6,562 nucleotides of DNA, taken from Halococcaceae archaeon (GTDB taxonomy: Archaea; Halobacteriota; Halobacteria; Halobacteriales; Halalkalicoccaceae). Positions 1-4,780 of this stretch are shown piece after piece. A program made the position numbers and the translations under genes. The notes under the pieces were generated by a model that ran no database searches, was not told the DNA's origin, and worked only from the letters and a program-made list of their open reading frames with translations. The first letter of the stretch is position 1. Each line of letters opens with the position of its first letter. Location of the stretch: positions 1-6,562 of the forward strand of contig SKXI01000295.1 of assembly GCA_007128515.1 (NCBI GenBank). The letters are read 5' to 3'.

Positions 1-310
1 CGAAACCACCCTTCGTCGCCACGAGTACGGCCTCCCTCTCCACCTCGCTCTCGGCGAGTGCCTCGCCCACGACGCGTTCGGAACGCTGGTGGCGGTAGTT
101 GATCGCCGTGTCGATCACGTTGCAGCCGCTCTCCAGCGCCGTTCGGATCGCCGCCTGGTACCGGTCGTCGATCGCGTCGGTCGGCTCGCCGAGGTAGGTC
201 CCCAGGCCGACGCTCGAGACCACCCCGTCGCCGAACCGGCGGAAGTAGGTCCGGCCGAACCGGTCGGAAAAGCGGTCGCGGTAGGCCCACGTCGCCTCCT
301 TCGTCGCCAT
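1..310 (-). CDS. Aldo/keto reductase, N-terminal part (runs off the window)
   Basis: This is the first 103 codons of an NAD(P)H-dependent aldo/keto reductase; the C-terminal two thirds lie outside base 1. Seen: a glycine-rich stretch SSVGLGTYLG (residues 32-41), then CNVIDTAINYRHQRSERVVG (63-82), the family motif with catalytic Asp67 and Tyr72, then VATKGGF with catalytic Lys100. Such enzymes fold as a TIM barrel, are cytosolic, and reduce aldehydes or ketones; the substrate cannot be told from this fragment. The ATG at 308-310 is chosen because it is the first Met in the open frame and the protein reads through without a break to the edge. It lies 92 bp downstream of the epimerase gene on the same strand, so co-transcription is possible. 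A T-rich stretch about 25 bp before the start (CCTTTTGCG on the minus strand) could be a weak TATA box. Confidence 0.9.
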   Translation of the reverse strand, partial: MATKEATWAYRDRFSDRFGRTYFRRFGDGVVSSVGLGTYLGEPTDAIDDRYQAAIRTALESGCNVIDTAINYRHQRSERVVGEALAESEVEREAVLVATKGGF

Positions 311-357
311 GGCTCGGCTTCGCGCCGGACGCGCAAAAGGGTGGGAGGTCGGATCAC

Positions 358-409
358 CGTCGTGTCCGCTACGGGACCACTCTCGTCGTGTCCGCTACGG
401 GATCACTCA
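358..409. repeat. 26-bp tandem duplication across the epimerase stop codon
   Basis: Two head-to-tail 26-bp units, 358-383 and 384-409, share the core CGTCGTGTCCGCTACGGGA and differ only at 377/403 (C versus T) and 383/409 (T versus A). The second unit contains the epimerase stop (tca at 403-405, TGA on the minus strand). The equivalent triplet in the first unit is cca, which is TGG. The repeat therefore spans the 3' end of the epimerase gene and the gap before the aldo/keto reductase gene. Confidence 0.85.
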
Positions 410-1284
410 CCCGACGTGTACGCGAGCACCGCTTCCCGATACCCTTCCCTGTAGGTCGGATACGAGAGTTCGTAGCCCAGCCCCCGCAGTTTCGCGTTCG
501 AACAGCGCTTGCTCGTCAGGATTCGGCGTCTCGCGGCCTCGGAGAGCTCCCCGTCAGCGAGTCGCTCCTCTTTCGTCCGTTTCTCCGGTGGCTCCACGCC
601 ACACCGTTCTGCGAGCCAGTCGGCGAACGTCCACTTGTCGGCGGGTTCGTCGTCGACGACGAGGACGACCTCCTCGCGCGCCAGGTCCTCCTCGAGCAGG
701 GTGCGCACCGCCCCGGCGGCGTCCACCCGGTGGACCATGTTCAGGTAGCCCTCGGTGACCGGCCCCTCGAGGTAGCGCTCCAGCCGGTAGCGCTCCGGAC
801 CGTAGAGCCCGGCGAACCGGGCTACGGTCCCTGGTATCGGCGAGTCGAGTGCGAGTGCCTCCGCTTCGGCGAGCACGCGCGTCTTCTCCGTCGTCGGCTC
901 GAGGGGGGTCTCCTCGTCGACCCAGTCGCCCCCGTGGTCGCCGTAGACGCCCGTACTGGAGGTGTAGATCAGCCTCCCGGGTGGCTGCTCGCGCCCGGAG
1001 AAGTGCTCGATCGCGGTCTCCAGCCCCTCGACGAACACCGATCGGGCGGCGTTCGCGCCGCGGCCGCCGGAACTGGCCGCGAAGACGAGCGCGTCGGGGT
1101 CCGGTACAGAAGAGAGCGCGTCGGGATCGGTCACGTCGGCGCGCACGCCCGCGAAGCCGGCCTCCTCGATCCGTTCGATCCCCGCTTCCGATCGCCGCAC
1201 CCCGACCACGTCGTGGCCGCGGGTGGTCAGCTCCCGTCCGAGTTCGACGCCGACGTAGCCACAGCCGAGTATCGCGATCTCCAT
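403..1284 (-). CDS. NAD(P)-dependent epimerase/dehydratase-like protein (atypical extended SDR)
   Basis: A 293-aa Rossmann-fold protein of the extended short-chain dehydrogenase group. Seen: MEIAILGCGYVGVELGREL at the N-terminus, with the GxGxxG dinucleotide loop at residues 7-12; VRADVTDPDAL (48-57), the loop that usually contacts the adenine ring; LVFAASSGG (66-74); and YTSSTGVYGDHGG (107-119), the Ser/Thr active-site strand. The canonical YxxxK pair is missing: the expected position reads TTEKTRVLAEAEAL (131-144) with no Tyr. This matches the YeeZ-like atypical SDRs, which bind a nucleotide but have uncertain catalysis. A second conserved-looking block, YLNMVHRVDAAGAVRTLL, follows in the C-terminal half. 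The ATG at 1282-1284 starts exactly at the first beta strand. Minus-strand TTTTGA at about 1308-1313 lies 24-29 bp upstream, fitting a leaderless promoter. The substrate is unknown; a nucleotide-sugar or sugar-acid role is possible. Confidence 0.88.
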   Translation of the reverse strand: MEIAILGCGYVGVELGRELTTRGHDVVGVRRSEAGIERIEEAGFAGVRADVTDPDALSSVPDPDALVFAASSGGRGANAARSVFVEGLETAIEHFSGREQPPGRLIYTSSTGVYGDHGGDWVDEETPLEPTTEKTRVLAEAEALALDSPIPGTVARFAGLYGPERYRLERYLEGPVTEGYLNMVHRVDAAGAVRTLLEEDLAREEVVLVVDDEPADKWTFADWLAERCGVEPPEKRTKEERLADGELSEAARRRILTSKRCSNAKLRGLGYELSYPTYREGYREAVLAYTSGE

Positions 1285-1344
1285 GTCCGCGTTTGGAATC
1301 GCGCCGTCAAAACACCCCCGTAGCTGCCGCGGCTTCCACCACTA

Positions 1345-1358
1345 CCGCCGTTCGGCGG
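1345..1358 (-). terminator. Short GC hairpin after the 142-aa gene (possible terminator)
   Basis: CCGCCG TT CGGCGG is a perfect 6-bp inverted repeat (or 5 bp with a 4-nt loop), starting 9 nt past the stop codon of the gene at 1368-1796. No T-run follows directly; the nearest T4 is about 30 nt further on and lies in the putative epimerase promoter. It may help end or stabilise the upstream transcript, but this is a weak call. Confidence 0.3.
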
Positions 1359-1367
1359 CGGCCACGG

Positions 1368-1796
1368 CTATCGCGTCCTGTCCTCGATCGTGTACCGGAG
1401 GTGGGCGTACTCCCCGAGACTCGTCGGCGCGCGCCCCTCGACTTTCTGCTGGACCTCCTTCCCGTCGAGGTCGATCTCTAGGTTCGCCGCGAGCGTGTCG
1501 ACGTCGAGGACCGCCGTCGTCATCCCCATCAGCAGCCGGTCTTGCATCTCCGCCTCGACGATCTCCGCGGTCGGCTCCCCCTCCGAAAGCGCGAGGATCG
1601 CCGCTGCCTCTTCCGTGGTGAGATCGGGTGACTCGCCGGCGACGAGCTCCTCCAACCGCTCTCGGCCGATACCCGTTCGCCCGGCGGCCTCGGCGACCCC
1701 GCTCCCTTCCACTATCCCGGCGAGTTCACGTTCGTAGCGCTCTCTGAGCGTCTCCGGAGTGAGGTCCTCCGTATCGACCGTCCGATCGGTGAGCAT
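1368..1796 (-). CDS. Haloarchaeal conserved protein of unknown function (DUF5791-like)
   Basis: A 142-aa acidic protein that I take to belong to the haloarchaea-restricted DUF5791 group; the family name is from memory and not certain. Seen: an N-terminal helical part with TPETLRERYERELAGIVEG (residues 13-31); then VAEAAGRTGIGRERLEELVAG (34-54) and PDLTTEEAAAILALSEGEPT (57-76), whose helix-turn-helix rhythm resembles phage-repressor-like domains; then a distinct C-terminal part with MGMTTAVLDVDTLAANLEID (90-109) and SLGEYAHLRYTIEDRTR (126-142). No signal peptide, membrane segment or cysteine pair is visible. The ATG at 1794-1796 is the first start in the frame and third-base GC is high throughout. 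Upstream lies the structured 307-bp gap; only a poor TATA-like CCTTTCGCC is present at the leaderless distance. Function unknown; DNA binding is my inference from the helix pattern. Confidence 0.8.
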   Translation of the reverse strand: MLTDRTVDTEDLTPETLRERYERELAGIVEGSGVAEAAGRTGIGRERLEELVAGESPDLTTEEAAAILALSEGEPTAEIVEAEMQDRLLMGMTTAVLDVDTLAANLEIDLDGKEVQQKVEGRAPTSLGEYAHLRYTIEDRTR

Positions 1797-1849
1797 TGGC
1801 GAGGGGACGGGGTGGTCGGCGAAAGGCGTTTTCGTTCCCTCGCGAGGAC

Positions 1850-2002
1850 CGTCGTACCCGTTTGCCGGTGATCGCCCGAACGGGTCGACGATCGCCGGGG
1901 AGAGGGGATATCCGTCCTCGCCGGACGGACTGCTGTAGCTCCGTACCGAGACGAGCGGAGACGGGTCGCGGTTTCGCCGGAACCGACGGACGGCAGTCCG
2001 TC
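1850..2002. other. Structured non-coding interval with a chain of inverted repeats
   Basis: The 307 bp between the phosphatase stop and the start of the 142-aa gene hold no credible ORF: both long open frames are Arg-rich and unlike haloarchaeal proteins. Inverted repeats follow one another. At 1850-1862/1879-1890 there is a 12-bp stem with a single bulged T. At 1911-1917/1923-1929, TCCGTCC pairs with GGACGGA around a 5-nt loop. Weaker 5-bp stems lie at 1939-1943/1956-1960 and 1969-1973/1981-1985. At 1985-1991/1996-2002, GACGGAC pairs with GTCCGTC around a 4-nt loop. GACGGACTGC at 1924-1933 can instead pair with GCAGTCCGTC at 1993-2002, giving an alternative fold. It could be a leader, a 3' structure or a separate small RNA on either strand; no T-run marks a terminator. 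Confidence 0.45.
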
Positions 2003-2004
2003 AC

Positions 2005-2104
2005 AGAGGGACCATCGGAGGGGCTCAGAGGCTATCGAACCCGAAACGAGCGACGTCGGTGGTGTGTACACCTGGGAGATCCGGATGGCTAGGACGATCC
2101 CTCT
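2005..2104. repeat. Inverted repeat pair next to the phosphatase stop codon
   Basis: AGAGGGA (2005-2011) and TCCCTCT (2098-2104) are perfect 7-bp complements about 86 bp apart, the latter touching the phosphatase stop codon (2104-2106). Inside are two short perfect palindromes, GTGTACAC and ATCCGGAT. These may be part of the 3' end of the phosphatase mRNA or of the neighbouring structured interval. The evidence is base pairing only. Confidence 0.3.
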
Positions 2105-3450
2105 CAGTTGACGAGGCTCGCGCCGTCGAAGCCCTCGCGGTCGTACTCCATCTCCATCAGGTCGAGCAGCGTCGGCGCGATGTCGTAGAGGTTCGCCTCG
2201 CCCACCGTGATGTCGGTGTCGTCGACGAGCAGCGTCGCGTTGTCGAAGCTGTGCATCCCGTTTCTCGGACCGGTGTCGAACACCCCGCTGTGGCCCGAGA
2301 AGCCGGACTTCAGGTCGAAGCCGTGGGCCGGGATCGCCACGAGGTCCGGTGCGATCTCGTCGTGGTCGCCGCGGAACGCCTTCTCCTTCTCGACGACGCG
2401 CTCGCAGACCCGCTTCCCGTCCGGACCTTCGAGGGCGAGCAACGCCTCCTTCAGCTCCTCGCGGGTCGATTCGTACTCCCCTTCCGGAACGCTTCCCCGG
2501 GGCTCCCTGCCCTCCAGGTTGATGTAGAACCGACCGGGGATCAGCGAGTACGCCCTCGTCTCGTCGGCGATGTCGGCGAGCTCTTCGTGGTCGTCGCCGT
2601 CGAACGAGAGCCACCCCTCCTCAGCGAGCCACTGGTTGAAGTGGACCTCGTAGTCCAGCGTCGTGAAACCGTGGTCGCTCGCGACGACCATCGTCACGTC
2701 GTCGGGGAGGAGCTCCCGGAGCTCGCCGAGGTACTGGTCGAGCTTCGCGTAGAACTCGAGGAACTCCTCCCTGTACTCGCCGTCGCGCTCCCAGTCCTCG
2801 AAGAGGAAGTGGTTCACCCGGTCGGTGGTCATGAAGACGCCGAAGAAGAGGTCCCAGTCGTCCTGGCTGATGTAGTGTTTGAACGAGGCGAAGCGGGCGT
2901 CGATCGTCTCGTGGGCGTCCTCGATGAAGTCGGTCTTGTCGTCGTCGTGGCCCAGCCGTGCGTTCACGTCGATCCGGTAGTCGTAGTCGGCGAGCGTCGT
3001 TCGGAGCTCCTCCGGGACGGCGGCCTTCTCGACGCTCGGGGAGAGAAAGCCCGAGATCATCCGCTGGAGGTTTCGCTGCGGGGGGAACGTGACGGGGACG
3101 TTCATCACCGTCGCGTCGCGCCCGGCCTCGGTGACCCGATCCCAGACGCGGGTCGCCTGCACGTCACGGCCCATCGGGACGTAGGTCTCGTAGGAGCCGA
3201 CTTCGCGGTCCTGAAAGCCGTAGACGCCGGTCTCACCGGGGTTGACGCCCGTGGTGAGTGACGGCCAGCAGGCGCTCGACTCCGGCGGCACGATGCTGTC
3301 GATCGCCCCGGCGCTGCCCTCCTCGGCGAGCGCCGTGAGGTTCGGAAACGTCTCCGGTTCCTCTTCGATCAGACTGAACGGCACACCGTCGATACCGAAG
3401 AAGGCGACGCGCGGGGAGTCGTCGCCACGCAACCGGTCGAACAGGCCCAT
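2104..3450 (-). CDS. Alkaline phosphatase superfamily hydrolase (type I phosphodiesterase/nucleotide pyrophosphatase-like)
   Basis: A 448-aa two-metal phospho-ester hydrolase, full length for this family. The superfamily ligands can be placed in order: FFGIDGVPFSL with Asp21; PPESSACWPSLTTG (residues 55-68), where Ser58 or Ser59 takes the place of the usual Thr/Ser nucleophile; TTDRVNHFLFED with Asp210 and His214; ASDHGF with Asp259 and His260; and GMHSFDN with His400. All residues expected for a metal-dependent hydrolase are present. There is no signal peptide, Tat motif or membrane helix, so it should act in the cytoplasm. The substrate cannot be read from sequence; relatives act on nucleotide phosphodiesters, phosphoglycerate or lipid and sugar phosphates. 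The start is the ATG at 3448-3450, whose MGLFDRLRGDDSPRVAFFGI leads straight into the first strand. The 38-aa gene ends 53 bp upstream on the same strand and probably shares its promoter, because I see no clear TATA box directly before this gene. Confidence 0.9.
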   Translation of the reverse strand: MGLFDRLRGDDSPRVAFFGIDGVPFSLIEEEPETFPNLTALAEEGSAGAIDSIVPPESSACWPSLTTGVNPGETGVYGFQDREVGSYETYVPMGRDVQATRVWDRVTEAGRDATVMNVPVTFPPQRNLQRMISGFLSPSVEKAAVPEELRTTLADYDYRIDVNARLGHDDDKTDFIEDAHETIDARFASFKHYISQDDWDLFFGVFMTTDRVNHFLFEDWERDGEYREEFLEFYAKLDQYLGELRELLPDDVTMVVASDHGFTTLDYEVHFNQWLAEEGWLSFDGDDHEELADIADETRAYSLIPGRFYINLEGREPRGSVPEGEYESTREELKEALLALEGPDGKRVCERVVEKEKAFRGDHDEIAPDLVAIPAHGFDLKSGFSGHSGVFDTGPRNGMHSFDNATLLVDDTDITVGEANLYDIAPTLLDLMEMEYDREGFDGASLVN

Positions 3451-3503
3451 GGAGGCTCTTACTGGCGTCTGCTACAAGAAGCTTCGTCTCCGCACCTGCG
3501 GGC

Positions 3504-3620
3504 TCAATCGGCCGTCTCGGGCTCGCTCGCCGGTCGCTCCGGCTCCGCGTCGGGGACGAAGTTCGTCGGGACGACCGTCGGGTGGTCGATACCGGGGCGG
3601 GGGTGGTCGCTCGTAGCCAT
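3504..3620 (-). CDS. Acidic, proline-rich 38-aa microprotein (putative)
   Basis: A short frame with ATG at 3618-3620 and TGA at 3504-3506. It begins MATSDHPRPGIDHPTVVP, continues TNFVPDAEPERP and ends ASEPETAD. Eight of 38 residues are acidic and two are basic. Eight are proline, so it is probably largely disordered. About nine in ten sense codons end in G or C, which fits a real haloarchaeal gene and not a chance frame. A clear A+T-rich promoter lies just upstream, and the phosphatase gene follows 53 bp downstream on the same strand, so a two-gene operon is likely. No cysteine, zinc-finger motif or membrane segment is visible. I do not recognise a family. It could be a small partner of the phosphatase or simply a leader peptide. 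Confidence 0.65.
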   Translation of the reverse strand: MATSDHPRPGIDHPTVVPTNFVPDAEPERPASEPETAD

Positions 3621-3642
3621 CACGGTACGACCTACCCGCTCC

Positions 3643-3672
3643 ACACTCAAAAGATTACCCATAATTATAATA
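3643..3672 (-). promoter_or_regulatory. A+T-rich promoter for the microprotein-phosphatase pair
   Basis: On the minus strand the sequence GTATTATAATTATGGG (3657-3672) is a strong archaeal TATA box in otherwise GC-rich DNA; it would put the transcript start near 3640 and leave a leader of about 20 nt. A second candidate, CTTTTGAG (3645-3652), lies about 26-32 bp before the ATG and would give a leaderless mRNA. No convincing Shine-Dalgarno sequence precedes the start, which favours the leaderless option or a short leader. Confidence 0.6.
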
Positions 3673-3675
3673 CAT

Positions 3676-3713
3676 CCGATCGGGGCGAAGAATTACCCCG
3701 GTGTATCGATCGG
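3676..3713 (-). terminator. Hairpin after the pyrophosphatase gene (possible terminator)
   Basis: CCGATCG (3676-3682) pairs with CGATCGG (3707-3713), and nested CGGGG (3681-3685) pairs with CCCCG (3696-3700), leaving a bulge on one side. It starts 19 nt past the pyrophosphatase stop and, in the minus direction, leads into the A+T-rich 3657-3672 stretch. It may end the pyrophosphatase transcript just before the next promoter. CGATCGGG also occurs as a direct repeat 30 bp apart (3677 and 3707), so an operator is an alternative. Confidence 0.35.
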
Positions 3714-3732
3714 GACTCTCTCGGCCGGTTCG

Positions 3733-4266
3733 TCAGCCGAACTGCTCGACGTAGAGCTCCTGGGCGTGTTCGATCGCCGCGAGCGCCGCGTCGCGGTCCT
3801 CCCAGCCCAGGGTCTCCGTGCGTTTGCCCTCCTCCAGGTTCTTGTACGTCTCGAAGAACTCGTCTATCTCGTCTCTGGTCTGCTGTGGGAGGTCCGAGAG
3901 GTCTCCTATGTGGTCGAAGCGGGGGTCTGCCGTCGGGACGGCGATCACCTTGTCGTCCTGCTCGCCGTCGTCGTCCATCAGCATGAGGGCGACCGGTCGG
4001 GCCTCGATCACACAGCCGGGGAACGTCGAGTCCTCGACGAGCACGAGCACGTCGAACGGATCGTCGTCGTCGTACCACGAGCGGGGGATGAAGCCGTAAT
4101 CACCCGGGTAGTGAACGTTCGAGTGAAGTACCCGGTCGAGGACCACTGTGGGAACGTCCTTGTCGTACTCGTACTTGTTCCGGTCCCCCTTCAGACACTC
4201 GACGACGGCGTAGATCTCCTCCGGGGCGTCCGGCCCGGTCTCCAGGTCTTCCCACAGGTTCACCAT
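3733..4266 (-). CDS. ppa: Inorganic pyrophosphatase, family I
   Basis: A 177-aa soluble pyrophosphatase that hydrolyses PPi to two phosphates with Mg2+, pulling nucleic-acid and other biosynthetic reactions forward. The length is normal for the family. Seen: KYEYDK (residues 31-36, with Lys31 and Glu33 matching E. coli Lys29 and Glu31); Arg45; HYPGDYGFIP (52-61, Tyr53 and Tyr57); the signature DDDPFDVLV (67-75, Asp67, Asp69, Asp72); DDDGEQDDKVIAV (98-110, further metal-binding Asp plus Lys106); and TYKNLEEGK (140-148, Tyr141-Lys142). All active-site positions are present. The surface is strongly acidic, as expected in a high-salt cytoplasm. The ATG at 4264-4266, giving MVNLWEDLETGPDAPEEIYA, is chosen because the frame stays open upstream but the added residues are basic and unlike the family. 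The gene is divergent from rosR and precedes the microprotein gene on the same strand. Confidence 0.97.
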   Translation of the reverse strand: MVNLWEDLETGPDAPEEIYAVVECLKGDRNKYEYDKDVPTVVLDRVLHSNVHYPGDYGFIPRSWYDDDDPFDVLVLVEDSTFPGCVIEARPVALMLMDDDGEQDDKVIAVPTADPRFDHIGDLSDLPQQTRDEIDEFFETYKNLEEGKRTETLGWEDRDAALAAIEHAQELYVEQFG

Positions 4267-4269
4267 GAC

Positions 4270-4301
4270 CCTCCTTCCGACCAGTAGTGAAAAAGTCCTT
4301 T
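4270..4301 (-). promoter_or_regulatory. ppa TATA-like box and Shine-Dalgarno-like motif
   Basis: On the minus strand, CGAAAGGACTTTTTCAC lies before ppa with its T-run at 4289-4295, 23-29 bp from the ATG, the spacing of a leaderless promoter. AAGGAGG (4270-4276) also precedes the ATG by 3 nt, a good Shine-Dalgarno match with a short spacer. The two signals imply different transcript starts, so one is probably incidental or a second upstream promoter exists. Confidence 0.45.
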
Positions 4302-4313
4302 CGACCCGTGACG

Positions 4314-4365
4314 ACCGACGACTCCTGTCGGTATGAGCGGGTGGTAGAACCGGACTGAAACCGGT
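4314..4365. promoter_or_regulatory. Two inverted repeats in the ppa-rosR divergent region (candidate operators)
   Basis: ACCGAC-gactcct-GTCGGT (4314-4332) and ACCGG-actgaaa-CCGGT (4349-4365) are both perfect inverted repeats with a 7-nt spacer, with centres 34 bp apart. They lie between the two divergent promoters, where a dimeric winged-helix protein such as RosR could bind and control itself and ppa. Position and symmetry are seen; binding is inferred. Confidence 0.35.
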
Positions 4366-4378
4366 CGGCTTGCCAACT

Positions 4379-4386
4379 GTTAAATA
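4379..4386 (+). promoter_or_regulatory. rosR TATA box (leaderless promoter)
   Basis: GTTAAATAGG places TTAAATAG at 4379-4386, 24-31 bp before the rosR ATG at 4410. This is the archaeal TATA spacing for transcription starting at or next to the start codon. No Shine-Dalgarno motif precedes the ATG, in line with a leaderless mRNA. Confidence 0.7.
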
Positions 4387-4409
4387 GGTAGACATCCTCA
4401 TATCTCTTG

Positions 4410-4769
4410 ATGTCAGAGGCACAAGCAGTTCCGGGCACTGAGCAGACCGCACACGACCTTACGGCGTTCCAACACAACATCCTCGTCATCCTCTCGGAGG
4501 AGGCGATGTACGGGCTGGCGATCAAGCGTCAGCTAGAGGAGTACTACGGCGCCGAAGTGAACCACGGTCGGCTCTACCCCAACCTCGACGACCTCGTCGA
4601 GATGGGCTACGTAGAGAAGAGCGAACTCGACAAGCGGACCAACCAGTACGAACTCACGGACGACGGCTACGAGGTCGTCCTCGGCCAGCTCGACTGGGTC
4701 CTCTCGAAGCTCGTCATCGACGGCGAGAGAGCCGAGGACGTCCGTTCGATCGTCGACGCACAGCTGTAG
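4410..4769 (+). CDS. rosR: PadR-like winged-helix regulator, RosR ortholog
   Basis: A 119-aa PadR-family transcription factor. Seen: a first helix at residues 17-30 (TAFQHNILVILSEE), the PadR hallmark MYGLAIKRQLEEYYG (33-47), the recognition helix region VNHGRLYPNLDDLVEMGYVE (50-69), the wing SELDKRTNQYELTDDGY (71-87), and a C-terminal helix WVLSKLVIDGERAEDV (96-111) likely used for dimerisation. It lacks cysteines, so it would not sense oxidants through thiols. In Halobacterium salinarum, RosR is a protein of this size and type that controls the response to reactive oxygen species, and I recall it beside a pyrophosphatase gene and close to RNase HI and a tfb gene, as here. A TTG in frame one codon upstream is possible, but the ATG at 4410-4412 fits the TATA box best. 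The gene converges on the rnhA partner gene with 11 bp between the stops. Confidence 0.88.
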   Translation: MSEAQAVPGTEQTAHDLTAFQHNILVILSEEAMYGLAIKRQLEEYYGAEVNHGRLYPNLDDLVEMGYVEKSELDKRTNQYELTDDGYEVVLGQLDWVLSKLVIDGERAEDVRSIVDAQL

Positions 4770-4780
4770 AACACACGACA

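Noticed and set aside
388..1323. A 311-codon open frame on the plus strand opposite the epimerase gene
   Set aside because: It is antisense to a clear Rossmann-fold protein and has no recognisable domain or promoter.
2030..2060. A tRNA-like T-loop (GGTTCGA on the minus strand)
   Set aside because: The flanking bases do not form the 5-bp T stem, and no acceptor or anticodon arm can be paired around it.
1726..2092. Short open frames on both strands in the gap 1797-2103
   Set aside because: The products are basic and Arg-rich, with poor third-base bias; the inverted repeats explain the region better.
1712..2614. A 300-codon minus-strand frame spanning the phosphatase 3' end, the gap and the next gene
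   Set aside because: It is out of frame with both real genes and its product is extremely Arg-rich, unlike acidic haloarchaeal proteins.
2059..3261. A 400-codon open frame on the plus strand opposite the phosphatase gene
   Set aside because: It is the mirror of a real haloarchaeal gene: antisense frames stay open in GC-rich DNA. The product is monotonous in Val, Arg and Glu, and no motif is seen, while the minus-strand frame has every phosphatase ligand.
4407..4409. TTG as the rosR start codon
   Set aside because: The ATG follows directly and fits the TATA spacing equally well; ATG is by far the more likely start.
4267..4452. An N-terminal extension of the pyrophosphatase up to 4452
   Set aside because: The added 62 residues are not family-like and cross the rosR promoter and start; MVNLWEDLETGPDAPEEIYA at 4266 is a normal pyrophosphatase start.
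4100..4525. A minus-strand frame overlapping ppa and rosR
   Set aside because: It is out of frame with ppa and antisense to the conserved rosR helix region.
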